64,000 bases of DNA. Source: an uncultured Bacteroidales bacterium (GTDB taxonomy: Bacteria; Bacteroidota; Bacteroidia; Bacteroidales; Bacteroidaceae). This document shows, one piece after another, positions 16,966 through 25,057 of this stretch. The notes beneath the pieces are model-generated. The model saw nothing but the letters and a program-made list of their open reading frames with translations, was not told the DNA's origin and searched no databases. How positions within the stretch are numbered: the first letter of the stretch is position 1; every line of letters starts with the position of its first letter. Made by a program: the position numbers and the translations under genes. The stretch spans positions 62,001-126,000 of the forward strand of contig CACYLU010000003.1 in assembly GCA_902775375.1 (NCBI GenBank), read 5' to 3'.

Positions 16966-18054
16966 TTACTGCCAGTCGGCATTCTGTACGAAACGGCCTT
17001 CTGAAGTTCTGATCTCATTGAGAGGAATTGGAAGGCAAGTACAGTTACCTGGGGTAGTCTGGTATTTAGCCAAGTATTGTTTTTCGAAAGCTACATACTT
17101 ACCCAGAGTCTCACCTACATCACCCCAACGGGCCAGGTCGAAGAAACGGTGTCCCTCGAATGAGAGTTCAGCACGACGCTCACGCTTCAATGCTGTCCAA
17201 GCCTCTGTCTCGCTGCTGAATGCAGGATACAGGCCGATAGCGTAGTTAGCCGCAGCATCCTTGATTGTCTTACCGTGTACCTTGTCCTCATAAGTGTAAG
17301 AACCATTGGTAATACCCTTTTCAGCCTTAACATAACTGTTAGCAGCACGAGCACCGTAGATAGCGGTAGCTGCAGCATCCTTCAACACGTTCATGGTGTC
17401 GATGTCATTTGGATTCACTGAACTGATATCAGCACCCTGTACACCGTCAACGATGATCAGAGGGTCAGAACCGTTGGCAGATCCGACACCACGGATACGA
17501 ATGGTGGTATCACCTGCAGGACCACCGGCGTTGTTGATATACACACTAGATGCACGACCCTGCAATGCCTCAGCGAAGGTTGCAACAGGCTGCTCGGTGA
17601 TAGCGTCGCGGCTTACCACTGCCACAGAACCGGTAATATCTTTCTTGGCCTGTGTACCGTAACCTACGACTACGACTTCGTCCAAAGTCTCAGCGTCTTC
17701 CTTCAACTCAACGGTCAGAGCACTCTGTCCGTTAGGAAGGTTGATTTCCTGAGTGATGTAACCGATGTAAGAAACAATGATCACTGCACCGTTAGGCACG
17801 CCCTGGATAACGGCGTTACCGTCCATGTCAGTGATTGAACCGATTGTAGTGCCTTTAACGAGAACGTTGGCACCGATGACTGGACCCATTGCATCGTTAA
17901 CCGTCACTGTAACTGTGCGTCCGTTCTGCTGAACCGCAGCTACACCTTCAGTTGACATCGCATCCACGCCAGAAGCCATTGCCGGGCTTGCGGCGATCAG
18001 GAGCAGGGAAGCTCCGCAAAGGAAGGTCCTTTTCCAAAAATTAATGTCATTCAT
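16966..18054 (-). pseudogene. In-frame chimera: SusC N-terminal part joined to SusD C-terminal part
   Basis: Of 362 aa, residues 1-28 are a signal peptide, ~42-120 the carboxypeptidase-regulatory-like domain of SusC (GANVLVKGTTIGSITDMDG, then DEVVVVGYG), and ~135-239 the front of the TonB plug (IRIRGVGSANGSDPLIIVDG, LKDAAATAIYGARAAN). From ~240 onward it is a SusD/RagB C-terminus (ERRAELSFEGHRFFDLARWG, then PIPLNEI and the terminal VQNADWQ). The barrel and most of SusD are missing. SusD proteins often carry VRARAAN near this point, so recombination over the shared Arg-Ala-Ala-Asn codons around 17337 would give exactly this join. Neither parent function can survive. It may be a real deletion or an assembly join between paralogues. 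Confidence 0.85.
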
Positions 18055-18411
18055 AATAAAAAAATTAAGTTAATGTAAAACTTTTCTTTATAAAAATCTC
18101 TTTTTATTTCTTTCTTTTCTCAAATTATATACTGATTTCATACATTCACATGCACTTGTCAGAAATCACCAAATAGGTGCATACTTCCCTTATATAGAGG
18201 GAATTATTAAGCAATTACCGCTGTAATTGCGTACTATCATACATTCATAACTCCACATACTTAAATGTTTTTAAACAAATGAGCAAATTTTTTCACCTTT
18301 TTTTCATTTCTTGTTTTTCTCCATCTATTAATTCTTTTGCCTCTCTTTTGCACTCCAGTAAATATAAATATATATGGTGATTTTTTTTGTATTTGTTTTT
18401 TGCTCCATATA
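18055..18411. other. AT-rich gene-free leader between the SusC-SusD chimera and carB
   Basis: About 350 bases without a credible gene. It is very A/T-rich and holds a short direct repeat (CATACATTCA near 18139 and 18238). I found no clear TAnnTTTG box for the minus-strand chimera. The final part holds the carB promoter, listed separately. Confidence 0.5.
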
Positions 18412-18444
18412 TTTGCAGGTTAAAAAAAACTTTTGTTACTTTGC
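18412..18444 (+). promoter_or_regulatory. carB promoter
   Basis: TTTG at 18412-18415 is followed after 20 bases by TTACTTTGC (18436-18444), close to the Bacteroidota -33/-7 pair. Predicted start near 18451 gives a leader of ~130 bases containing a short ORF and a terminator-like hairpin. Confidence 0.6.
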
Positions 18445-18465
18445 ACAGTTTTTGAAAGATAAAAT

Positions 18466-18516
18466 ATGCAAGTACACGTTTCACAACATACGAGTGTTAA
18501 TGAACCAATGATATGA
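18466..18516 (+). CDS. Possible leader peptide upstream of carB
   Basis: A 16-codon ORF (MQVHVSQHTSVNEPMI) starts 15 bases into the predicted carB transcript and stops at the first base of the terminator-like stem at 18516. The position is what transcription attenuation by translation would require, but the peptide has no run of a single amino acid, and such a short ORF can occur by chance. No ribosome binding sequence supports it. Confidence 0.3.
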   Translation: MQVHVSQHTSVNEPMI

Positions 18517-18550
18517 CGCTGTTTCCGTTGTAGGAGGCAGCGTTTTTTTT
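18516..18550 (+). terminator. Intrinsic terminator (possible attenuator) in the carB leader
   Basis: An 11-bp stem (ACGCTGTTTCC 18516-18526 with GGAGGCAGCGT 18533-18543, two G-T pairs) with a 6-base loop is followed by eight T. It stands 31 bases before the carB ATG and downstream of a good promoter, so it must be bypassed for carB expression. Control by pyrimidine or arginine supply is a reasonable guess, not shown by the sequence. Confidence 0.7.
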
Positions 18551-18581
18551 ACATTGACAAATAGAAAAATAATATAGCATT

Positions 18582-21500
18582 ATGAAACAGAATTTGAAAA
18601 AGGTATTGGTTTTGGGATCTGGCGCGCTGAAAATAGGCCAGGCAGGTGAGTTTGACTATTCTGGCTCTCAGGCTTTGAAAGCGTTGCGTGAGGAAGGCAT
18701 CAGTTCTGTACTGATCAATCCTAATATTGCTACCATTCAGACATCGGAAGGTATTGCTGATAAAGTTTACTTCCTGCCTGTCACTATTGATTTTGTGGCT
18801 CGTGTGATTGAAAAAGAGCGTCCCGACGGAATTCTCTTGGCTTTTGGTGGTCAGACGGCACTGAATTGCGGAACAGACTTGTTTAAGAAAGGTATCTTGG
18901 AAAAGTATGGTGTTCGGGTGCTGGGTACTTCTGTTGAAGCTATTATGAATACAGAGGACCGAGATTTGTTTGTGAAGGAATTGGATAAGATTCCTATGAA
19001 GACACCTAAAAGCCATGCAGTAAATAATATGCGTGAGGCACTCGAGGCAGCTGAGGAGATTGGTTTTCCAATTATGATCCGTTCTGCTTATGCTTTGGGT
19101 GGTCAAGGTAGTGGTATTTGCCAGAACGAAGATGAGTTCATGAAATTGGCAGAGAGTGCGTTTACCTTTAGCAGCCAGATTTTGGTGGAGGAGTCGTTGA
19201 AAGGATGGAAAGAGATAGAGTTTGAGGTGATTCGTGATGCTAATGACCATTGCTTTACTGTTGCTACGATGGAGAATGTTGATCCGCTGGGTATTCATAC
19301 TGGTGAGAGTATTGTGGTAGCTCCAATTTGCTCTTTGAAAGACGAGCAAACCAAGATGCTGCAAGAATTGTCAGTGAAAGCTGTTCGCCATCTGAATATT
19401 GTTGGTGAGTGTAACATACAATTTGCTTTCAATGCAGAAACCAACGATTACCGTGTAATCGAAGTAAATGCCCGCCTGAGTCGTTCATCTGCGTTGGCAT
19501 CAAAAGCTACAGGCTATCCGTTAGCCTTTGTGGCAGCAAAGATAGCATTGGGTTATACCCTTGACCAGATTGGTGAAATGGGCACTCCCAATTCTGCATA
19601 TGTCGCACCTCAGTTAGATTACCTTATTTGCAAGATTCCTCGCTGGGATTTGACTAAGTTCGCTACTGTAAGTCGCGAGATTGGCAGTAGCATGAAATCA
19701 GTTGGCGAGATCATGTCTATTGGACGTTGCTTTGAAGAGGTCATCCAAAAAGGCTTGCGCATGATAGGGCAGGGCATGCATGGCTTCGTGGGAAATAGCT
19801 TGCAGTTTGACGACCTTGACCATGAGTTGTCACATCCAACTGACCTGCGAATCTTCGCCATTGCTGTAGCTTTTGAGAAGGGCTATACTGTGGAACGCGT
19901 TGAGGAACTGACAAAGATTGATCCTTGGTTCTTGAGCCGCATGAAGAATGTGGTGGATTATATGAAAAAGTTGCAGGGATATAAGAGTCTTGATGAACTG
20001 CCAGCTGAAGAATTGCGCGAGGCTAAGCGTCTGGGCTTCTCTGATTTCCAGATAGCCCGCTTTGTTATCCATCCAAAAGGTTCTACCTATGAGAAGGAGA
20101 ACCTGGAAGTTCGTGCGCGTCGTAAGGCATTGGGCATCCTTCCTGCAGTGAAGCGTATCAACACGGTGGCTTCAGAACATCCTGACCTGACAAACTACCT
20201 GTATCTGACTTATGGTACCGAGGGCTATGACGTGCGCTATTATCATAATGAGAAGTCTGTGGTAGTGCTAGGCTCTGGTGCTTATCGTATTGGCTCGTCT
20301 GTGGAGTTCGATTGGTGCTCAGTGAATGCTACTCAGACAGCTCGCAAGTTGGGGTATAAATCTATCATGATTAATTATAACCCTGAGACAGTATCTACTG
20401 ACTACGATATGTGCGACCGCCTGTATTTCGACGAACTTTCGTTCGAACGTGTAATGGATATTATCGATCTTGAAGAACCTCGTGGCGTGGTGGTGTCAGT
20501 AGGTGGACAGATTCCTAATAATTTGGCGATGAAGCTCTATCGTCAGTCAGTGCCTGTGCTGGGCACCTCTCCTGTCAGCATCGACCGTGCAGAGAACCGC
20601 GACAAGTTCTCTCGTATGCTTGACCAGCTGGGCATTGACCAGCCGGCTTGGCAGGAACTTACCAACCTGGACGATGTTAAAGACTTTATTAAGCGCGTAG
20701 GCTATCCTGTTCTGGTGCGTCCTTCTTATGTGCTTTCAGGTGCTGCCATGAATGTTTGCTATGATGATAGTGAATTGGAAACCTACCTCAAGGCTGCAGC
20801 CAAAGTATCTAAGGAATATCCCGTGGTGGTGTCGCAGTTCCTGCAGAATACCAAGGAGATAGAATTTGATGCTGTGGCACAGAATGGAGAGATTGTTGAA
20901 TATGCCATCTCTGAACATATCGAATTTGCCGGTGTGCACTCTGGTGATGCTACGCTGGTATGCCCTGCACAAAAAATATACTATGCAACTGGCCGCAAGA
21001 TTAAGCAAATCAGCCGTCAGATTGCTAAGGAACTGAATATTTCCGGCCCGTTCAATATACAGTACTTGGCTCGCAAGAACGAGGTGAAGGTAATTGAGTG
21101 CAACCTGCGTGCGTCTCGTAGCTTCCCATTTGTGAGCAAGGTGCTCAAGCGTAACTTTATTGAGACAGCTACTCGCATCATGTTGGATGCTCCTTATACC
21201 AAACCTGATAAGAGTGAGTTTGACATTGACTGGATTGGTGTGAAGGCTCCACAGTTCTCATTCTCTCGTTTGCAGAATGCCGATCCTGTATTAGGAGTTG
21301 ATATGGCATCTACAGGTGAGGTGGGTTGTTTAGGCGATGATGTGAATGAAGCATTGTTGCAGGCTATGATTGCCGTAGGCTATAAGGTGCCTCGTCCTGA
21401 AGTAGGTGTGATGGTATCATCTGGTGCCATGAAGTCGAAGGTAGATTTGCTTGACGCTTGCTCTGCCTTGCATCAGAAAGGTTTCAAAATATATGCTACT

Positions 21501-21812
21501 GCAGGAACATCGGCATTTCTGAATGCACATGGTGTAACGACAGTGCCTGTGTTCTGGCCAGATGAGCGCCCAGACGCAGCTAACAACGTGATGCGCATGA
21601 TTGCAGGTCATCAGTTTGATCTGATTATCAACGTGCAGAAGAATCATACCACGCGTGAGGTGACTAATGGCTATCGCATCCGTCGAGCTGCTGTCGATCA
21701 CAATATCCCACTCATTACCAATGCCCGTTTGGCAAGTGCCTTTATAGAGGCCATCTGTCAGGTTAGCGAGAAGGATATCAAAATTAAGAGCTGGCAAGAG
21801 TACGAACTTTGA
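18582..21812 (+). CDS. carB: Carbamoyl-phosphate synthase large subunit
   Basis: Enzyme of 1076 aa, the usual length. It has two homologous ATP-grasp halves: the first opens with GSGALKIGQAGEFDYSGSQA and includes the Arg/Gly-rich SAYALGGQGSGI loop; the second opens near residue 560 with VLGSGAYRIGSSVEFDW and includes PSYVLSGAAM. The last ~130 residues are the MGS-like allosteric domain (GVMVSSGAMKSKVDLL; TAGTSAFLNAHGV). Together with CarA (not in the window) it makes carbamoyl phosphate for arginine and pyrimidines. It is transcribed alone here, with its own promoter, attenuator-like hairpin and terminator. Confidence 0.95.
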   Translation: MKQNLKKVLVLGSGALKIGQAGEFDYSGSQALKALREEGISSVLINPNIATIQTSEGIADKVYFLPVTIDFVARVIEKERPDGILLAFGGQTALNCGTDLFKKGILEKYGVRVLGTSVEAIMNTEDRDLFVKELDKIPMKTPKSHAVNNMREALEAAEEIGFPIMIRSAYALGGQGSGICQNEDEFMKLAESAFTFSSQILVEESLKGWKEIEFEVIRDANDHCFTVATMENVDPLGIHTGESIVVAPICSLKDEQTKMLQELSVKAVRHLNIVGECNIQFAFNAETNDYRVIEVNARLSRSSALASKATGYPLAFVAAKIALGYTLDQIGEMGTPNSAYVAPQLDYLICKIPRWDLTKFATVSREIGSSMKSVGEIMSIGRCFEEVIQKGLRMIGQGMHGFVGNSLQFDDLDHELSHPTDLRIFAIAVAFEKGYTVERVEELTKIDPWFLSRMKNVVDYMKKLQGYKSLDELPAEELREAKRLGFSDFQIARFVIHPKGSTYEKENLEVRARRKALGILPAVKRINTVASEHPDLTNYLYLTYGTEGYDVRYYHNEKSVVVLGSGAYRIGSSVEFDWCSVNATQTARKLGYKSIMINYNPETVSTDYDMCDRLYFDELSFERVMDIIDLEEPRGVVVSVGGQIPNNLAMKLYRQSVPVLGTSPVSIDRAENRDKFSRMLDQLGIDQPAWQELTNLDDVKDFIKRVGYPVLVRPSYVLSGAAMNVCYDDSELETYLKAAAKVSKEYPVVVSQFLQNTKEIEFDAVAQNGEIVEYAISEHIEFAGVHSGDATLVCPAQKIYYATGRKIKQISRQIAKELNISGPFNIQYLARKNEVKVIECNLRASRSFPFVSKVLKRNFIETATRIMLDAPYTKPDKSEFDIDWIGVKAPQFSFSRLQNADPVLGVDMASTGEVGCLGDDVNEALLQAMIAVGYKVPRPEVGVMVSSGAMKSKVDLLDACSALHQKGFKIYATAGTSAFLNAHGVTTVPVFWPDERPDAANNVMRMIAGHQFDLIINVQKNHTTREVTNGYRIRRAAVDHNIPLITNARLASAFIEAICQVSEKDIKIKSWQEYEL

Positions 21813-21852
21813 TTGATGCCTGAAGTCTGCCTGACAATAGGCAGCTGATGTT

Positions 21853-21870
21853 TGCCTATTGGCATAGGCA
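21853..21870. repeat. Hairpin after carB
   Basis: TGCCTAT and ATAGGCA flank TGGC. It lies 40 bases after the carB stop and before the T-rich terminator. It may add to 3'-end stability of the transcript. Confidence 0.4.
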
Positions 21871-21882
21871 GTGACTATAAAT

Positions 21883-21916
21883 AAAAGGTAGAGATGAATT
21901 CTTCTCTACCTTTTTT
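21883..21916 (+). terminator. carB terminator
   Basis: GGTAGAGA (21887-21894) pairs with TCTCTACC (21903-21910), extended by AAAA/TTTT, and is followed by six T. This is a strong intrinsic terminator. Confidence 0.85.
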
Positions 21917-21946
21917 ATACATAAAGCAAAAAAAACTGCAGAAAGA

Positions 21947-21979
21947 TTTGGGAGGTAAGAAAATAAACACTACCTTTGC
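21947..21979 (+). promoter_or_regulatory. Promoter of the tRNA-Val pair
   Basis: TTTG (21947-21950), 20 bases, then TACCTTTGC (21971-21979): an exact Bacteroidota -33/-7 promoter. The start would be near 21986, 22 bases before the first tRNA. Confidence 0.8.
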
Positions 21980-22007
21980 ATCGCTTTTCTAAAAAAGAAA
22001 GAGCCTA

Positions 22008-22082
22008 GGGCGTTTAGCTCAGCTGGTTTAGAGCATCTGCCTTACAAGCAGAGGGTCGGCGGTTCGAATCCGTCAACGCCCA
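22008..22082 (+). tRNA. tRNA-Val (anticodon TAC)
   Basis: Acceptor arms GGGCGTT and AACGCCC pair fully. The D arm (TTTAGCTCAGC), anticodon stem CTGCC/… with loop CTTACAA, and T arm (GGCGGTTCGAATCCGTC) are all present. The discriminator is A, and CCA is not encoded. 75 bases long. An identical second copy follows 79 bases later. Confidence 0.97.
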
Positions 22083-22161
22083 CGAGGCAACCCTTATTTT
22101 CCATGAGGGAAACAACACCGCAAGGAATCTATATAGCTCTTTCAAAGAAGAAAAGTTTTTC

Positions 22162-22236
22162 GGGCGTTTAGCTCAGCTGGTTTAGAGCATCTGCCTTACA
22201 AGCAGAGGGTCGGCGGTTCGAATCCGTCAACGCCCA
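22162..22236 (+). tRNA. tRNA-Val (anticodon TAC), second copy
   Basis: Base for base the same as the copy at 22008 over all 75 bases. It shares the upstream promoter and is followed by the hairpin terminator at 22257. Confidence 0.97.
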
Positions 22237-22256
22237 CTAAATATAATTATATGTCG

Positions 22257-22291
22257 AAGCCTTACAGTGAAGTCTGTAAGGCTTTCTTATT
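22257..22291 (+). terminator. Terminator after the tRNA-Val pair
   Basis: AAGCCTTACAG (22257-22267) and CTGTAAGGCTT (22274-22284) form an 11-bp stem with a TGAAGT loop, followed by TCTTATTAT. It occupies the first codons of the longest frame of the next ORF, which shows that the real start of that gene is downstream at 22297. Confidence 0.8.
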
Positions 22292-22296
22292 ATAAT

Positions 22297-23181
22297 ATGG
22301 TTGACAAGTCTATGTTAAACGGCTATACAGAACTAGTAGGATTAATGGCCAGTCCTATTCGTCACTCTCATTCTCCTGCCATGCAGAATGAGGCCTTTCG
22401 TCGAGCAGGAATTAACTGTGTTCAGTTGGCTTTCGAGGTAGACAACTCTTGCTTGAAAGAGGCAGTGCACGCTATCAGAATTTTGGGTATGCGTGGCTCT
22501 AATGTATCGATGCCCAATAAGACGGTGGTGGGGAAGTATCTTGATAAGCTCTCACCTGCAGCACAATTAATAGGATCGGTTAATACCATTGTTAACGATC
22601 ATGGGGTACTCACTGGCTATTGCACTGATGGTATTGGCTTTATGGCTTCGCTGAAAGATGAGGGAATTGACATCACTGGTAAAAAAATAACTGTGGTGGG
22701 TGCTGGTGGAGCTGCAACTGCCATTCAGATACAGGCTGCACTGGATGGCGTGGCAGAAATTTCCATTTTCAATGTGAAGGATCAGTTCTATGAAGCAGGC
22801 GAGGAGACGGTGCGCAAAATTAATAAGTTTACTGACTGCAAAGCCTCGATCTATGATTTGGCTGACCACGCTGCCTTGCGTAGAGAGATTGCTGACAGCT
22901 GTTTGTTGAGCAATGCCACGGGGCTGGGTATGAAACCTTATGAAGGTATCACCTGGTTGCCTGATACTACTTTCCTGCGTCCCGATTTGATTGTAACTGA
23001 CACAGTATATGCCCCACCAGTGACAAAGTTCTTGGAAATGGCACGCGAGGTTGGTTGTAGATATATGAACGGTCATGGTATGATGCTCTTTCAAGGTGCA
23101 GCTGCTTTTCAGCTGTGGACGGGTAAGCAAATGGATGTAGACCATATGAAGCAATGGCTGAGAGAGGTTGGCATTTTTTAA
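22297..23181 (+). CDS. ydiB: Quinate/shikimate dehydrogenase (YdiB-like)
   Basis: Dehydrogenase of ~294 aa. It carries the substrate-site start GLMASPIRHSHSPAMQNEAF, the catalytic lysine region RGSNVSMPNKT, TDGIGF and the nucleotide loop VVGAGGAATAI. These match E. coli YdiB better than AroE: YdiB has LIGLMAYPIRHSLSPEMQN and SMPNK. YdiB uses quinate as well as shikimate with NAD or NADP. I chose ATG 22297 because the longer frame starts inside the tRNA terminator. It is the first gene of a run ending in three TRAP-transporter genes; a housekeeping AroE role in the shikimate pathway remains possible. Confidence 0.85.
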   Translation: MVDKSMLNGYTELVGLMASPIRHSHSPAMQNEAFRRAGINCVQLAFEVDNSCLKEAVHAIRILGMRGSNVSMPNKTVVGKYLDKLSPAAQLIGSVNTIVNDHGVLTGYCTDGIGFMASLKDEGIDITGKKITVVGAGGAATAIQIQAALDGVAEISIFNVKDQFYEAGEETVRKINKFTDCKASIYDLADHAALRREIADSCLLSNATGLGMKPYEGITWLPDTTFLRPDLIVTDTVYAPPVTKFLEMAREVGCRYMNGHGMMLFQGAAAFQLWTGKQMDVDHMKQWLREVGIF

Positions 23182-23190
23182 AGCGTAATT

Positions 23191-23733
23191 ATGAGGGGTA
23201 AAATCTCTAAGATATGGGATAGGTTGGAGGAAAGCATCATGATATCGCTGCTATGTGGTATGGCGGTTGTGATGATGATTCAGATTTGTTGCCGTTATAT
23301 CTTTAGTATGTCGCTTTCCTGGTCAGAAGAGATAACCCGTTATATGTTTATATGGTCAGCTTTCATGAGCATTAGCTTATGCACAAAGCTTACCATTTCT
23401 ATCCGTATAGATGCCATCATTCGTTTGTTTTCCAAGAAAGGCAGGGCATTGGTGAAGATATTCAACCTTTCGGTTGAACTTGCATTCTTTCTCTATTTGA
23501 TACCCTATGCCTGGCATTACCTCCAATCTACCATTGAGAGCGGACAGGTAAGTCCTGCTTGTGGCATACCTATGTATTTCATCCAGTCGGCTCCGCTTGT
23601 ATGTTTCAGTCTGTGTTGTGTGAGGATACTTGAACGTTGGTTTCTGCAATGGCATAATTACCTGCATAATTCTGAATACCGTAACTGGGCAGAACTTAGG
23701 GAGTCAATGCAAGGTTGCTTTCCAAGTTCTTAA
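23191..23733 (+). CDS. dctQ: TRAP transporter small membrane subunit (DctQ type)
   Basis: Protein of 180 aa with four hydrophobic segments (~15-40, 50-70, 92-112, 130-148). It has the DctQ signature Trp-Ser-Glu-Glu-Ile-Thr-Arg-Tyr after the first helix (SLSWSEEITRYMFIW). DctQ supports the large subunit in sodium-driven uptake of organic acids. It starts nine bases after ydiB and is followed 18 bases later by dctM, so all appear to be one operon. Confidence 0.9.
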   Translation: MRGKISKIWDRLEESIMISLLCGMAVVMMIQICCRYIFSMSLSWSEEITRYMFIWSAFMSISLCTKLTISIRIDAIIRLFSKKGRALVKIFNLSVELAFFLYLIPYAWHYLQSTIESGQVSPACGIPMYFIQSAPLVCFSLCCVRILERWFLQWHNYLHNSEYRNWAELRESMQGCFPSS

Positions 23734-23751
23734 TATCAATCATGTAAGAAG

Positions 23752-25041
23752 ATGTCAGGTATCATCACCATATTGCTCTTTTTTGTCTTTCTAGCATTGG
23801 CCATCCCAGTGGCAGTGTCGTTGGGTATCGTGTCAATAATGCCAGGTATGTTAGATGATTCGTTCACGGCTTCTGCTACTTACGTTATTCGCTCTATGGT
23901 GGGAGGCATCGATAGTTTCCCACTCTTGGCAGTGCCCATGTTCGTGCTGGCAGGAGTGTTAATGTCGCATGGCAAGATTTCTGTTAAACTGTTCGATGTA
24001 TTCTCTTATTTCTTGGGCAAGCGAACGGCAGGCATACCCATAGCGGTAATCTTTACTTGTCTGTTTTATGGTGCCATATCAGGTTCTGGCCCGGCCACTG
24101 TAGCAGCGGTGGGTGGTATGACTATCCCTTTGTTAGTAGAGCTTGGCTATGAAAAAGATTTCTCTACTGCCATTGTGGCTGTAGCTGGTGGCTTGGGTGT
24201 TATTATTCCCCCCAGTATTCCTTTTATCATGTATGGCTTGGCATCGGGGGAGTCTGTCAGTCAACTCTTCATTGCAGGCATTATACCTGGCATCATAATA
24301 GCATTGTTACTCACAGGCTTTGCCTATGTTTATTGCAAGCGAAATGGAGAGGACAAGCAGAAAATAGATAGAAAGATAGAAGTTTTACACAATAAAGGGC
24401 TTTGGAAAGTCTTTGCTGATAGTTTTTGGGCAATACTCAGTCCTATTATTATTTTAGGAGCAATATATAGTGGTGTGGCATCGCCCACTGAGGCAGCTGT
24501 TATTTCGGTGTTCTACTCACTGGTGGTCAGTCTGTTTATCTATAAGACAATACATATCAGCCAACTGTGGTCATTCTTTGGCGAGGCCATGCGTACCTAT
24601 GCACCCATACTGTTCATCTTGACGGCTTCTATGGCTTTCTCGCGCGTCATAACCCTAATGCAGGTACCTCAGATAGTGAGTGACTGGATGTTGGGTAATT
24701 TCACCAACGCCATCATCTTGCTGCTGGTAATTAACCTGTTCTTGTTGTTGGTAGGTATGGTGATGGATACAACTCCTGCCATATTAATTCTCACCCCCAT
24801 CTTGCTACCCATCACAACAGCCATTGGGCTGCATCCCATTCACTTTGGTGTGATGATGGTGGTGAACCTTGCTATAGGTTTTGTCACACCTCCAATAGGC
24901 GTGAATCTTTTTGTAGCCAGTTCGCTTACGAAGATATCCGTAATGCAGATTGCTCGTAAAGCTGTTGGCATGATTGCGCTGTTCCTCTTTGCATTGCTGC
25001 TAATAACGTTTGTACCTGCCATAAGTTTGATGTTGTTGTAG
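23752..25041 (+). CDS. dctM: TRAP transporter large membrane subunit (DctM type)
   Basis: Protein of 429 aa with about twelve transmembrane helices. Family motifs include SGSGPATVAAVGGMTIPLL near residue 105 and GGLGVIIPPSIPFIMYG near 145, with PPIGVNLFVASSLTKIS close to the end; these repeated Gly/Pro hairpins carry the substrate and sodium sites. It is the transport channel of the TRAP system and takes substrate from the DctP protein encoded next. TRAP systems are uncommon in Bacteroidota, and this one is complete. Confidence 0.93.
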   Translation: MSGIITILLFFVFLALAIPVAVSLGIVSIMPGMLDDSFTASATYVIRSMVGGIDSFPLLAVPMFVLAGVLMSHGKISVKLFDVFSYFLGKRTAGIPIAVIFTCLFYGAISGSGPATVAAVGGMTIPLLVELGYEKDFSTAIVAVAGGLGVIIPPSIPFIMYGLASGESVSQLFIAGIIPGIIIALLLTGFAYVYCKRNGEDKQKIDRKIEVLHNKGLWKVFADSFWAILSPIIILGAIYSGVASPTEAAVISVFYSLVVSLFIYKTIHISQLWSFFGEAMRTYAPILFILTASMAFSRVITLMQVPQIVSDWMLGNFTNAIILLLVINLFLLLVGMVMDTTPAILILTPILLPITTAIGLHPIHFGVMMVVNLAIGFVTPPIGVNLFVASSLTKISVMQIARKAVGMIALFLFALLLITFVPAISLMLL

Positions 25042-25057
25042 AACGAGAATTATATTC

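Noticed and set aside
18549-19364. 271-aa ORF antisense to carB
   Set aside because: It mirrors the conserved first ATP-grasp domain of carB; its composition is of antisense type and it covers the carB attenuator.
22267-22296. Longer start for ydiB at 22267
   Set aside because: These bases form part of the tRNA terminator hairpin, and homologous N-termini begin near the ATG at 22297.
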